A stretch of DNA of 64,000 nucleotides from Streptomyces sp. CNH099. Its GTDB lineage: Bacteria > Actinomycetota > Actinomycetes > Streptomycetales > Streptomycetaceae. Numbering within the stretch: the first letter of the stretch is position 1; every line of letters begins with the position of its first letter. The stretch covers positions 124 through 64,123 of the forward strand of contig AZWL01000021.1 of assembly GCA_000514715.1 (NCBI GenBank). Reading direction: 5' to 3'. Of the stretch, positions 49,026 through 60,135 are shown in pieces. The notes beneath the pieces are model-generated. The model had not been told where the DNA came from. It searched no databases and was given only the letters and a program-made list of their open reading frames with translations. The translations under genes were made by a program, and so were the position numbers.

Positions 49026-49095
49026 GCCGTGCTGAGTAAGCCGTGCTGCGTATGCCGTGCTGCGCAAGCCGTGCTGCGTAAGCCGTGCCGCGTGT
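49026..49095. repeat. Five 14-bp tandem repeats between gcvH and glyA
   Basis: Units at 49026, 49040, 49054, 49068 and 49082 read GCCGTGCTGAGTAA, GCCGTGCTGCGTAT, GCCGTGCTGCGCAA, GCCGTGCTGCGTAA and GCCGTGCCGCGTGT. They fill about half of the 131-base gcvH-glyA spacer. The array is non-coding, within a transcript, and prone to length variation; a partial unit precedes it. Confidence 0.85.
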
Positions 49096-49107
49096 GCGGC
49101 GGTGCGC

Positions 49108-49494
49108 TCAGCCCGCGGTGAACGCGGTGTACTCGTCGGCGGACATCAGGTCGTCGGACTCCGCCGCGACCCGCACCTTGAACAGCCAGCCGTCCTCGTA
49201 CGGCCCGGAGTTCACCAGCGCCGGGTCGTCCACGACGTCCTGGTTGGCCGCGGTGACCTCCCCGGTCACCGGTGCGTAGAGGTCGGAGACGGACTTGGTC
49301 GACTCCAGCTCGCCGCAGGGCTCGCCCGCGGTGACCGCGTCGCCGACCTCCGGGAGCTGGACGAAGACGACGTCGCCGAGCGCGTCCGCGGCGTGGGCGG
49401 TGATGCCGACGGTGGCGACGCCGTCGTCGCCGTCGTCGCCGGTCGCGACCCACTCGTGTTCCTTGCTGTAGCGCAGGTGCTCAGGGTTGCTCAT
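49108..49494 (-). CDS. gcvH: Glycine cleavage system H protein
   Basis: A 128-residue lipoyl carrier. The N-terminus reads LRYSKEHEW as in the family, and ESTKSVSDL carries the lipoylated Lys67; FVQLPEVGD and GWLFKVRV are the flanking conserved strands. It shuttles the aminomethyl group between P, T and L proteins. An acidic insertion (TGDDGDDG, residues 18-25) is common in streptomycetes. ATG 49494 is preceded by AGGAG-like bases of the gcvT-gcvH spacer. The P-protein gene gcvP is not in this window. Confidence 0.95.
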   Translation of the reverse strand: MSNPEHLRYSKEHEWVATGDDGDDGVATVGITAHAADALGDVVFVQLPEVGDAVTAGEPCGELESTKSVSDLYAPVTGEVTAANQDVVDDPALVNSGPYEDGWLFKVRVAAESDDLMSADEYTAFTAG

Positions 49495-49529
49495 GAGGAG
49501 ATTCTCCAGGATCGGGACGTGGGTGAGGG

Positions 49530-50663
49530 TCAGGGGCGGCGGTAGAACGGCAGGGCGACGACCTCGTACGGCTCGTGGCTGCCGCGGATGTCGACGCCCA
49601 CGCCGGTGGCCGCCGACGGGCCCGGCTCGGCGTGCGCGGCGTCGACGTACGCCATGGCGATCGGCCTGCCCAGGGTGGGGGAGGGGGCGCCGGAGGTGAC
49701 CTCGCCGATCCGCCGGCCGCCGGCCACCACCGCGTACCCCGCCCGGGGCACCCGCCGGCCCTCGGCGACCAGGCCGACCAGCACCCGCGGCGGCTCGGCC
49801 GCGGCGCGCTCGGCGGCCCGCTCCAGCGCCGTGCGGCCGACGAAGTCGCCGGGCTTGTCGAGCTTGACGACCCGGCCGAGACCGGCGTCGAAGGGGGTGA
49901 GCGCGGTGGTCAGCTCGTGCCCGTAGAGCGGCATGCCGGCCTCCAGCCGCAGCGTGTCGCGGCAGGAGAGCCCGCACGGCACCAGCCCGTCGTCCGCGCC
50001 TGCGGCGGTCAGCGCCGCCCAGACGGCCGCCGCGTCGGCGGGGCGGACGAACAGCTCGAAGCCGTCCTCGCCGGTGTAGCCGGTACGGGCGATGAGCGCG
50101 TCGGCGCCGGCGACGGTGCCGGGCAGGCCGGCGTAGTACTTCAGCCCGGCCAGGTCCGCGTCGGTGACCCGGCCCAGGACGGCCGGGGACTTCGGGCCCT
50201 GCACGGCGATCAGGGCGTACGCGTCCCGGTCGTCCCGTACCGCGGCGTCCGGGAAGCCGGCGGCCCGCCCGGTGAGGGCGTCCAGGACGGCCTGGGCGTT
50301 GGCGGCGTTCGCGACGATCATGAACTCCTCGTCGGCGAGCCGGTAGACGATCAGGTCGTCGAGGATGCCGCCGTCCTCGCGGCACATCATCGTGTACCGG
50401 GCGCGGCCGGGGCGCACGGCGGAGAGCCGGCCCACCAGGGCGTAGTCCAGCAGCGCGGCCGCCCCGGGGCCGGTGACGGAGATCTCGCCCATGTGGGAGA
50501 GGTCGAAGAGGCCGGCGCGGGTGCGCACCGCGACGTGCTCCTCGCGCTCGCTGCCGTAGCGCAGCGGCATGTCCCAGCCGGCGAAGTCGGTCATGGTGGC
50601 GCCGAGCGCGCGGTGCGTGGCGTCGAGCGCGGTACGGCGCGGTGCAGGGCTCTCAGTGGTCAT
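49530..50663 (-). CDS. gcvT: Aminomethyltransferase (glycine cleavage T protein)
   Basis: A 377-residue enzyme releasing ammonia from the H-protein-bound aminomethyl group and making methylene-THF. Visible signatures are FDLSHMGEISVTGPGAAALL, RYTMMCREDGGILDDLIVYR and RTGYTGEDGFELFV; CRDTLRLEAGMPLYGHEL and the C-terminal VTSGAPSPTLGRPIAMAYV complete the folate-binding fold. ATG 50663 has GGGAG upstream at proper spacing; ATG 50708 would extend into the riboswitch. It is the first gene of the operon and directly follows the glycine riboswitch. Confidence 0.95.
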   Translation of the reverse strand: MTTESPAPRRTALDATHRALGATMTDFAGWDMPLRYGSEREEHVAVRTRAGLFDLSHMGEISVTGPGAAALLDYALVGRLSAVRPGRARYTMMCREDGGILDDLIVYRLADEEFMIVANAANAQAVLDALTGRAAGFPDAAVRDDRDAYALIAVQGPKSPAVLGRVTDADLAGLKYYAGLPGTVAGADALIARTGYTGEDGFELFVRPADAAAVWAALTAAGADDGLVPCGLSCRDTLRLEAGMPLYGHELTTALTPFDAGLGRVVKLDKPGDFVGRTALERAAERAAAEPPRVLVGLVAEGRRVPRAGYAVVAGGRRIGEVTSGAPSPTLGRPIAMAYVDAAHAEPGPSAATGVGVDIRGSHEPYEVVALPFYRRP

Positions 50664-50699
50664 CGTCAGCTCCCGGACAGGGGTGGTCGTGTCCTCCCC

Positions 50700-50925
50700 A
50701 TCTGTCATCGGAACCTGAGAGGTTCGCCACGATCCCGCGGGAGCGTGGCTTGCACCTTGGGTGGGGCGGCGCCGGCGCACGGCCGTGCTCCGATGCGCCG
50801 CCCGCTTTTCAGATCTGCCTCGCCCGTGCGGTGACGGTGCCTGAGAGATTCAAGGGAGGACTTGCTCCTTCGGCGCCCGGTGCGTCCGCCTGCTCGGCGA
50901 GGCACCGGGACTCTCCCGCGCGGGT
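50700..50925 (-). promoter_or_regulatory. Tandem glycine riboswitch
   Basis: Read on the minus strand, aptamer I shows GGGAGAGTCCCGGTGCC, the core GCCGAAGGAGCAAGTCCTCC and CTTGAATCTCTCAGGCACCG. Aptamer II shows CAAGGTGCAAGCC and the ending GAACCTCTCAGGTTCCGATG. These are the conserved bulges and P1 closures of the two-domain glycine riboswitch, joined by the usual linker with AAAAGCGGG. It ends about 35 bases before the gcvT start, so glycine binding should switch on gcvT-gcvH-glyA-sdaA expression. The element also lies opposite the upstream region of the plus-strand P-loop gene. Confidence 0.93.
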
Positions 50926-51122
50926 TCGAACGGCCGGTATGGAGTTGGCGGGCCCCATCATTGCATGCGCCCGGCGGCCGCGGGGCGGAGTGCGGAACCG
51001 GACGACCTCCCCTCCGCCGTTCCGCCCGGCTGCTCCCTCGCGTTCTTGTCGTGCCCCGCCGCTGTTGCCAGGCTGGTGGCGGGGCAGCGGCGGGCGGGCC
51101 CGGGACGGGTGTGGGAGGCGGC

Positions 51123-51686
51123 GTGACGGTGGAGCAGGCGGCCTCCCGGGAGCGGCTGCGATATCCCGCGGGGGACATCGTCGTGGTCTCCGGGCTGCCG
51201 GGCAGCGGCAAGAGCACGCTCATGCGGCGCACGCGGCCGGCCGCGCGGGTGCTGCTGATCGACTCGCAGTACGTACGCGAACGCTGGGCCCGCCGGCTGG
51301 GGCCGCGGCTGCCGTACCAGCTGTACCGGCCGCTGGTGCGCATCGACCACTACGCCCGGCTGCGGCGTGCGGTCCGCGCCGGCGGCAGCCTGGTCGTGCA
51401 CGACTGCGGCACGCTGCCGTGGGTGCGGTGGTGGCTGACCAGGCAGGCCCGGCGGTACGGGCGCGGGGTGCACGTCGTGGTGCTGGACGTACCGGCCGAG
51501 GTGGCGCGGGCGCGGCAGGAGGCGCGCGGGCGCGCGGTGTCGCGCTACGCCTTCGCCCGGCACCGGTGGGCGCACCGGCGGCTGCTGGACTCGGCCCGGG
51601 ACGGCGGTCTGGCGGCGGCGTGCGCGTCGGTGCTGGTGCTGGACGGGGCGGCGGCGGGGGCGCCGCCGGGGATCAGCTTCGGCTGA
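51123..51686 (+). CDS. P-loop ATP-binding protein (small-molecule kinase-like)
   Basis: A 187-residue cytosolic protein. DIVVVSGLPGSGKSTLMRR (about 17-35) is a perfect Walker A loop; LLIDSQYVRERW and LVVHDCGTLPWVRWW supply candidate Asp residues. The LID-like Arg-rich part follows VVVLDVPAEVARARQEARGR, as in nucleoside or gluconate kinase-like P-loop folds. Similar short AAA-type proteins are common in actinobacteria next to sseB genes; the substrate is unknown. GTG 51123 follows GGGAGG. It is divergent from the riboswitch/gcvT promoter and precedes the two SseB genes by about 100 bases. Confidence 0.75.
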   Translation: MTVEQAASRERLRYPAGDIVVVSGLPGSGKSTLMRRTRPAARVLLIDSQYVRERWARRLGPRLPYQLYRPLVRIDHYARLRRAVRAGGSLVVHDCGTLPWVRWWLTRQARRYGRGVHVVVLDVPAEVARARQEARGRAVSRYAFARHRWAHRRLLDSARDGGLAAACASVLVLDGAAAGAPPGISFG

Positions 51687-51789
51687 GCGGGCGCGGGGGG
51701 CGCCGCCGGGTGCGGGCGCGGCCTTCGCCCGCGAACGCCCGCAGCCGCTAGGGTGCCGACGTTCGTCCCCCGACGGTTGGCTGGTCCCG

Positions 51790-52563
51790 ATGAGCTTTGA
51801 CTACCCGTCCCCGCAGCCCCCCGCCACGGGCGGCTTCCCCGGCAACGAGCTTGAGGAGGTGCTGGCCGCCTCCCTCGGCAACCCGCAGGCGGCCCCGCGG
51901 CTGCTGGAGGTGCTGGGCCGCAGCAGCCTGTGGGTGCCGCTGCCCGCGGGCGGCGGCCCCGACAGCGGGTCGCTCAGCGTGCCGACGACCGACATCGGCG
52001 GCGCGCCGTACGTGCCGGTGTTCTCCTCGCAGGAGGAGTTCCTGCGGGTGACCGGCTCGCACATGTCGTTCACCGTCGCGCCGGCCCGCGAGTTCGCCCG
52101 AGGGCTGCCGCCGCAGGTCGGCATCGCGGTCAACCCCGGCGGCACGGTCGGCGTGCCGCTGCCCCCGGCGGCGGTCGCGGAGCTGTGCCGGGACCGCGGG
52201 GCGCCGCGGCTGCCGGGGGAGGCGCGGGGCGGCCGGGTACGGCTGTTCACACCGGACTGGCAGGACGACCCGGTGGACTTCCTGGCCGCCGCGCGGGAGG
52301 AGTTCGAGCGGGTCGGGGTGGTGCGCACCGCCCGCCGCGGGCTCGCGAGCGTGGAGGGCGGCCCGGTGCAGCTGTACGTCGGGGTGGAGCTGCTGGACAC
52401 GTACGACGAGAGCCGGCAGGCGACGACGGAGGCGCTGGGCCGGGCGCTGGGCGTCCAGCCGGTGCCGTGGAAGGTGCAGCTGGTCTTCCTCGACGCCGCC
52501 GTGGACCCGGTGATCACCTGGATGCGGGCCAAGGTCGAGCCGTTCTACATCCGGGTCGGCTGA
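51790..52563 (+). CDS. SseB family protein (enhanced serine sensitivity)
   Basis: A 257-residue cytosolic protein. The N-terminal SseB domain (about 20-125) has NELEEVLAASLGNPQAAPRL, SSLWVPLP and YVPVFSSQEEFLRVTGSHM; a C-terminal SseB_C domain (about 155-250) has YVGVELLDTYDESRQATTEA. In E. coli overexpressed SseB alters sensitivity to serine, which gave the name; the molecular role is not established. Its closeness to the glycine/serine operon is intriguing but may reflect a conserved gene order rather than function. ATG 51790. The downstream paralogue starts about 95 bases later. Confidence 0.83.
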   Translation: MSFDYPSPQPPATGGFPGNELEEVLAASLGNPQAAPRLLEVLGRSSLWVPLPAGGGPDSGSLSVPTTDIGGAPYVPVFSSQEEFLRVTGSHMSFTVAPAREFARGLPPQVGIAVNPGGTVGVPLPPAAVAELCRDRGAPRLPGEARGGRVRLFTPDWQDDPVDFLAAAREEFERVGVVRTARRGLASVEGGPVQLYVGVELLDTYDESRQATTEALGRALGVQPVPWKVQLVFLDAAVDPVITWMRAKVEPFYIRVG

Positions 52564-52656
52564 CGCGGGGAGGCTCTAAGCTGGTTTGATGACCTTTCCG
52601 GGCGTATTCGCATGCCCGGGGGCGGCGGCGGCCGAGACGAAGGGTTGGGGCCCAGG

Positions 52657-53496
52657 GTGAACGGGGGCGCGAGCGGGAGTGCGCCGGGAGCGGGCGTGGA
52701 CCGGTTGGTCCGCCAGGTGGCTCCCGGCAGGTACGACGCGTACGAGACGCTGCTCGCCGCGCTGGCCGCCGGGCAGGTGTGGATGCTGCTCTGGCAGGGC
52801 CGCCCGGATTCGCCCGACGCGCAGTACGGCAGCATGCAGGTCGAGGGCCACGCCTACGCCCCCTGCTTCAGCTCCGACCGCGAGCTGTCCGCCAGCGGCT
52901 GGGCCGGCGCCCACGAGCCCGTCGCCGGCGCGGAGATCGCCGCCGCGCTCTACCCCGACCGCTGGGGCCTCTGGCTCGACCCGCACGCCGCCGGCGGCGG
53001 CGTCGGCGTCCCCTGGCTCGACCTGCGCCGGGTGGCCACCGGTCTCGACCGGCTGCCCGCGGGGCCGCTGCGGATCTCCGAACCGGTCGTGGACGTGGCG
53101 CAGTTCTACGCGCTGCTGGGCCAGACCGCCCACCGCACGCCCGCCGTGCGCACGCTCTGCCGCGCCTGGGTGCAGCCGGCCCTCGGCGAGCCGTACCTGG
53201 CCGTCGGCATCGACCTGTACGACACCGGCCCGCAGTCCGTCGCCGCGGCGCAGGCGATGATGCAGGAGTCCGTGGCCGCCGTGCCCCCGGGCCTGGCCGT
53301 CTCCACGGTGGCGCTGGCCGACGACCACGACCCGGTGGCGATGTGGATGCGGGCCAACTCCCGGCCGTTCTTCGACCGCGGCGCCTACGGCGGCGGCCCG
53401 GCCGCCCCGCCCGCCGGATACGGGTACCCGCCGCCGCACCCCGCGGGCGGCGCCCAGCAGTCCGGCTGGCAGCCGGGGCCCGCTCCGCAGTTCTGA
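52657..53496 (+). CDS. SseB family protein, second copy
   Basis: A 279-residue cytosolic protein paralogous to its upstream neighbour: AYETLLAALAAGQVWMLLWQ, YAPCFSSDRELSASGW and, in the C-terminal domain, YLAVGIDLYDTGPQSVAAAQ. The last 40 residues are Pro/Gly/Tyr-rich (GGGPAAPPAGYGYPPPHPAG), a flexible tail. GTG 52657 is proposed; ATG 52612 would add a Gly-rich extension with no ribosome site. Function is unknown beyond the family link with serine sensitivity. A hairpin follows the stop. Confidence 0.8.
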   Translation: MNGGASGSAPGAGVDRLVRQVAPGRYDAYETLLAALAAGQVWMLLWQGRPDSPDAQYGSMQVEGHAYAPCFSSDRELSASGWAGAHEPVAGAEIAAALYPDRWGLWLDPHAAGGGVGVPWLDLRRVATGLDRLPAGPLRISEPVVDVAQFYALLGQTAHRTPAVRTLCRAWVQPALGEPYLAVGIDLYDTGPQSVAAAQAMMQESVAAVPPGLAVSTVALADDHDPVAMWMRANSRPFFDRGAYGGGPAAPPAGYGYPPPHPAGGAQQSGWQPGPAPQF

Positions 53497-53521
53497 ACAC
53501 CCGACCTGTATGTCTGGATAT

Positions 53522-53538
53522 GCCCCCCTTTAGGGGGC
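53522..53538 (+). terminator. Small hairpin after the second SseB gene
   Basis: GCCCCC and GGGGGC pair around CTTTA, 26 bases after the stop. Confidence 0.5.
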
Positions 53539-53571
53539 GGCGAAGATCCGCTCAGCGGCGGTGGGATGTCC

Positions 53572-53585
53572 GGATAACGGTATCC
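53572..53585. promoter_or_regulatory. GGATA-N4-TATCC dyad upstream of the peptide transporter
   Basis: GGATAACGGTATCC has 5-bp inverted arms and lies in the 331-base gap 53497-53827, about 245 bases before the first transporter gene. The rest of the gap has C/T-rich and CACGACGGCACCACGGCACC low-complexity stretches and no supportable gene. A regulatory site is possible; it may equally be chance. Confidence 0.3.
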
Positions 53586-53827
53586 ACTGCATCGCATCAC
53601 GTTTGCGCATCCATTCCCCTCGGGGTCTGGCGAGTGATCCCCGGCGCGTTGAAGACTCCCCCCGCAGGAGCCTGCCGTTCCCCTGTGCGACGGCAGAGAT
53701 TCACGATCACGCACGACAACACGACGGCACCACGGCACCACGGCATGACTTGCACCAGCGAAGCGAATGAGCCGCTACCGCGGCGGACGACGGCGGGACG
53801 CCGCCGCTCGAGAGGGGTCCCCACAAC

Positions 53828-54826
53828 ATGACGGCACCTATCGAGACCGCCGGCACTGCCGAGGCGGCGCCGGAAGCTCTCGTTGAGGGCGTGGACAAGA
53901 GCCGGATCGAGGGCCGCTCACTCGGCCGCATCGCCTGGATGCGGCTCAAGCGCGACCGCGTCGCCATGGCCGGCGGCATCGTCGTGGTGTTCCTCATCCT
54001 GACCGCCGCGCTCTCCCGGCCGATCCAGGCGGTCCTCGGTCTCGACCCCAACAAGCTGAACCAGGACCTCGTCGACCCCTCGCTGGCCACGCCGTACGGC
54101 TCGTTCGGCGGCATGAGCTGGGACCACCCGCTGGGCGTGGAGCCGAAGCTGGGCCGCGACATAGCCACCCGGATCCTGGAGGGCTCCTGGGTCTCGCTGC
54201 TCGTCGCCTTCGGCGCCACCATGGTCGCGGTCGTCATCGGCACCGTTCTCGGCGTCATCGCCGGCTACTACGGCAAGTGGGCCGACACGATCATCAGCCG
54301 GACCATGGACACGTTCCTGGCCTTCCCGGTGCTGCTCTTCGCCATCTCCATCTCGGCCGCGCTGCAGGGCGGCGCGTTCGGGCTGAAGGGGCTGGAGCTG
54401 CACATCGGGGTGCTGATCTTCGTCATCGGCTTCTTCAGCTGGCCGTATATCGGCCGCATCGTCCGGGGCCAGACGATCAGCCTGCGCGAGCGCGAGTTCG
54501 TCGAAGCGGCCAAGAGCCTGGGCGCCCGCGGTCCCTTCATCCTCTTCCGGGAGCTGCTGCCGAACCTGGTGGGGCCGATCCTCGTCTACTCCACGCTGCT
54601 GATCCCGACCAACATCCTCTTCGAGGCGGCGCTGAGCTTCCTCGGCGTGGGCATCCAGCCGCCGCAGGCCTCCTGGGGCGGCATGCTGAGCAGCGCGATC
54701 GACTACTACCAGGTCGACCCGATGTTCATGGTCGTGCCGGGCGTGGCGATCTTCCTCTCCGTGCTGGCCTTCAACCTCTTGGGCGACGGGCTCAGGGACG
54801 CACTCGATCCCAAGGGCCGCCGATGA
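53828..54826 (+). CDS. Oligopeptide/dipeptide ABC transporter permease (DppC-like)
   Basis: A 332-residue membrane protein with six helices. The N-terminal segment (OppC_N) ends at the first helix (VAMAGGIVVVFLILTAALS); the BPD_transp_1 domain contains the coupling (EAA) motif FVEAAKSLGARGPFILFREL followed by LPNLVGPILVYSTLLIPTNI. DppC-type permeases pair with DppB to import peptides or similar solutes. It is unusually the first gene of the operon, ahead of the binding protein. ATG 53828 follows GAGAGGGG. The short gap (89 bases) to the binding protein gene suggests one transcript. Confidence 0.9.
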   Translation: MTAPIETAGTAEAAPEALVEGVDKSRIEGRSLGRIAWMRLKRDRVAMAGGIVVVFLILTAALSRPIQAVLGLDPNKLNQDLVDPSLATPYGSFGGMSWDHPLGVEPKLGRDIATRILEGSWVSLLVAFGATMVAVVIGTVLGVIAGYYGKWADTIISRTMDTFLAFPVLLFAISISAALQGGAFGLKGLELHIGVLIFVIGFFSWPYIGRIVRGQTISLREREFVEAAKSLGARGPFILFRELLPNLVGPILVYSTLLIPTNILFEAALSFLGVGIQPPQASWGGMLSSAIDYYQVDPMFMVVPGVAIFLSVLAFNLLGDGLRDALDPKGRR

Positions 54827-54915
54827 CACCGATGACCCCAAGAAGCAGCCTGGGTGCGGCACCCGCCGTTCCCGCTCTCGTCCCATCACTCCGAACCAGG
54901 GGGCAACGCCTCACC

Positions 54916-56673
54916 ATGAAATTCAGGTCGAAATCAGCCGCCATGCTCGCGGTTGCCGTCTCGGTCGCGCTGACCGCCGCCGCCTGCGGCGGCGGTGGCA
55001 ACGACGACGACGAGGGCGGCGAGGGCGGCGGCGCGCCCGCGAACGCGGCGATCGAGAAGATCCTCAACCCGTCCGACAAGAAGGGCGGGACCCTCGTCTA
55101 CGAGTCCGCCGACACGCCGGACTCGATGGACCCGGGCAACACGTACTACGGCTACATGTGGAACTTCAGCCGGCTGTACGCGCGCTCCCTCATGACCTAC
55201 GCCCCCGGCGCGGGCGCGGAGGCCGCGGAGCCGGTGCCGGACCTCGCCGAGGGGCCCGGGGAGGCGTCCGACGGCGGCCGGACCTGGACGTACAAGATCA
55301 AGAAGGGCGTCAAGTACGAGGACGGCACCGAGATCACGGCCGGTGACGTCAAGTACGCCGTCGAGCGGAGCAACTACGCCCGCGACGTGCTCTCCCTCGG
55401 CCCGAACTACTTCGCCCAGTACCTGAAGAACCCGGACGACTACCAGGGGCCGTACAAGGACAAGAGCGAAGAGGGCATCTCGTCCATCCAGACCCCGGAC
55501 GACCACACGATCGTCTTCAACCTCGCGCAGCCGTTCCAGGAGTTCGACTACCTGGTGGCGATGACGCAGACCGCGCCGGTGCCGCGGGACAAGGACAACG
55601 GCTCGGACTACCAGAAGAACATCGTCTCCTCCGGCTCGTACAAGTTCGAGCGCTTCAACCTGGACAAGTCCGCCACCCTGGTCCGCAACGACCAGTGGGA
55701 CCCGAAGACGGACAAGATCCGCAAGCAGCTGCCGGACAAGATCGAGGTCCGCTTCAAGGTCAACCCCGAGACCATCGACAAGAACATCGAGGCGGGCAAG
55801 ACCCACGTGATGTTCGACGCGCTCGGCGTCACCGCCCAGACCCAGTCCCAGATGCTGCGGGACGAGTCGAACATGCTCGACAACCCGACCGGCGGCCGGC
55901 TGACCTACATGGCGATCAACACGACGGTCGCGCCGTTCGACGACGTCAACTGCCGCAAGGCCGTGGAGTTCGCCGTCGACAAGGACTCCTCGATGCGCGC
56001 CCTCGGCGGTGAGCCCAAGGGCGACGTCGCCACCACCGCGCTGCCGCCGGACGTCCCGAGCCACCAGTCCTACGAGGACCCGTACGCCACCGAGGGCAAC
56101 AAGGGCGACGTCGAGAAGGCCAAGGCCGCGCTGAAGGAGTGCGGCAAGCCCAACGGGTTCGACACCGTGCTGACCGCGCGCACCGAGCGGCAGGACGAGA
56201 TCGACAACGCCACCGCGATCCAGGCGGCCCTGAAGAAGGTGGGCATCAACGCCCAGATCCAGAAGTTCCCCGGCGGCAAGTACTTCACCGACTTCGCGGG
56301 CTCCCGGAAGTGGGGCCAGGACAACAACGCGGGTCTGTACATGATGCAGTGGGGCGCCGACTGGCCCAGCGGCTACGGCTTCCTGCAGCAGATCGCCAAC
56401 GGCGGCGCCCTCGGCGAGTCCGGCAACACGAACATCTCGTACCTGGACGACCCGGAGATCAACAAGCTGCTCGACGAGTCGATCGCGGACCCCGACGCCG
56501 CGGCGCGTGCCAAGGCGTACGCCGAGGTGGACAAGAAGATGCTGGAGACGGCGGCGATCGTGCCCCTCTCCTACTTCAAGGTCCTGCACCAGCGCTCGGA
56601 CGAGGTCACCAACCTGGTGGTCTCGCAGGCGTTCAGCGGTCAGTACGACTACCTGAACCTCGGCCTGAAGTAG
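54916..56673 (+). CDS. Peptide ABC transporter substrate-binding lipoprotein (family 5)
   Basis: A 585-residue lipoprotein with signal peptide and lipobox TAAAC (Cys24), an Asp/Glu/Gly linker and a family-5 (SBP_bac_5) domain. GGTLVYESADTPDSMDPGNT begins the mature fold; WTYKIKKGVKYEDGTEITAG then DVKYAVER is the family signature. Helix-rich segments up to PLSYFKVLHQRSDEV complete the expected length. It binds the solute outside the membrane for the DppB/DppC-like pair; the substrate is not predictable beyond peptides or peptide-like compounds. ATG 54916 is chosen because it starts the signal peptide; ATG 54824, overlapping the permease stop, would add 31 residues before it. A strong hairpin follows the gene. 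Confidence 0.9.
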   Translation: MKFRSKSAAMLAVAVSVALTAAACGGGGNDDDEGGEGGGAPANAAIEKILNPSDKKGGTLVYESADTPDSMDPGNTYYGYMWNFSRLYARSLMTYAPGAGAEAAEPVPDLAEGPGEASDGGRTWTYKIKKGVKYEDGTEITAGDVKYAVERSNYARDVLSLGPNYFAQYLKNPDDYQGPYKDKSEEGISSIQTPDDHTIVFNLAQPFQEFDYLVAMTQTAPVPRDKDNGSDYQKNIVSSGSYKFERFNLDKSATLVRNDQWDPKTDKIRKQLPDKIEVRFKVNPETIDKNIEAGKTHVMFDALGVTAQTQSQMLRDESNMLDNPTGGRLTYMAINTTVAPFDDVNCRKAVEFAVDKDSSMRALGGEPKGDVATTALPPDVPSHQSYEDPYATEGNKGDVEKAKAALKECGKPNGFDTVLTARTERQDEIDNATAIQAALKKVGINAQIQKFPGGKYFTDFAGSRKWGQDNNAGLYMMQWGADWPSGYGFLQQIANGGALGESGNTNISYLDDPEINKLLDESIADPDAAARAKAYAEVDKKMLETAAIVPLSYFKVLHQRSDEVTNLVVSQAFSGQYDYLNLGLK

Positions 56674-56687
56674 CACCCCCACCGGCT

Positions 56688-56721
56688 GCGCGGGCGGTGC
56701 CCCCACCGGCACCGCCCGCGC
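56688..56721 (+). terminator. Intra-operon hairpin after the binding protein gene
   Basis: GCGCGGGCGGTGCC and GGCACCGCCCGCGC form a perfect 14-bp stem with a 6-base loop between the binding protein stop and the next permease start. It probably stabilises the upstream message or partly terminates, giving more binding protein than permease. Confidence 0.65.
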
Positions 56722-56748
56722 CGCCCGGACCGTGGAAGGCACGCCCTC

Positions 56749-57752
56749 GTGTTCGCGTATTTCATCCGGCGGCTGCTGGCCGCGGTGATGCTGCTGTTCG
56801 TCGTGAGCGCCATCACCTACGCCATCTTCTTCGTCCTGCCGCGGCTGGCCGGCAGCACTCCCGACCAGCTTGCCGCGCAGTACATCGGCAAGAGCCCGGA
56901 CGCCAAGACCATCGAGGCGGTCAAGAAGAACCTCGGCCTCGACGATCCCGTCTACGTCCAGTACTGGGACTTCATCCGCGGCATCTTCGCCGGCCGGGAG
57001 TTCAACTTCGGCCCCGACCCGTCGCAGTGCGACGCGCCCTGCCTCGGCTACTCCTTCCGCAAGCACGTGGAGGTCTGGCCGGAGATGCTGGACCGGCTGC
57101 CGGTCACCGCCTCGCTGGCCATCGGCGCCGCCGTGCTGTGGCTGATCTCCGGGGTCACCACGGGCGTGATCTCCGCGCTGCGCCCGGGGTCGGTCTTCGA
57201 CCGCGCGGCGATGGGCATCGCCCTGGCCGGCGTCTCGCTGCCGATGTTCTTCACCGGCACGGTCGCGCTGGCGCTGTTCACCTTCCACTGGGAGATCTTC
57301 CCGAACGAGTACACGCCGCTCACCGAGAATCCGGTGCGCTGGTTCCAGGGGCTGATGCTGCCCTGGTTCTCGCTGGCGTTCCTCTATTCGGCGCTCTATG
57401 CGCGGCTCACCCGGGCCGGGATGCTGGAGACCATGGGTGAGGACTACATCCGCACCGCCCGGGCGAAGGGCCTGAAGGAGCCGGTGGTGATCACCCGGCA
57501 CGGGCTGCGCTCCGCGCTGACCCCCATCGTGACCATCTTCGGCATGGACTTCGCGCTGCTGCTCGGCGGTGCGGTGATCACCGAGACGGTGTTCTCCTTC
57601 GACGGGGTCGGCTCCTGGGCCGTGCAGTCCATCAACGAGAACGACCTGCCGCCGATCCTCGGCGTCACGTTGTTCGCCGCCTTCTTCATCGTGATGTGCA
57701 ATCTGGTGGTGGACTTCGTGTACGCCGCCATCGACCCGAGGGTGAGGGTCTC

Positions 57753-57756
<4 letters not shown>
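56749..57756 (+). CDS. Oligopeptide/dipeptide ABC transporter permease (DppB-like)
   Basis: A 335-residue membrane protein with six helices. The first helix (RRLLAAVMLLFVVSAITYAI) and long external loop are typical of DppB/OppB. The coupling motif RTARAKGLKEPVVITRHGLR is followed by SALTPIVTIFGMDFALLLGG. It forms the second half of the membrane channel. The GTG start has GGAAGGC upstream, and the stop overlaps the next gene's GTG by four bases, so it is translationally coupled to the ATPase. Confidence 0.9.
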
Positions 57757-60004
<2,248 letters not shown>

Positions 60005-60135
60005 CACCGGGCGGCGCGGACGGCGGCGGCGCGGCCGGGCAGCCGGCGGCGTACCCGGAGGGGCCGGATCCCGAGCCTCGCGGGCCGGAACGCGGCGGTC
60101 GGCGGGCGTGCACGCGCCGTAGAATCGGTAGCACC

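Noticed and set aside
50918..50945. GGTTCGAA reminiscent of a tRNA T-loop
   Set aside because: No acceptor, D or anticodon stem can be folded around it; it lies at the edge of the glycine riboswitch.
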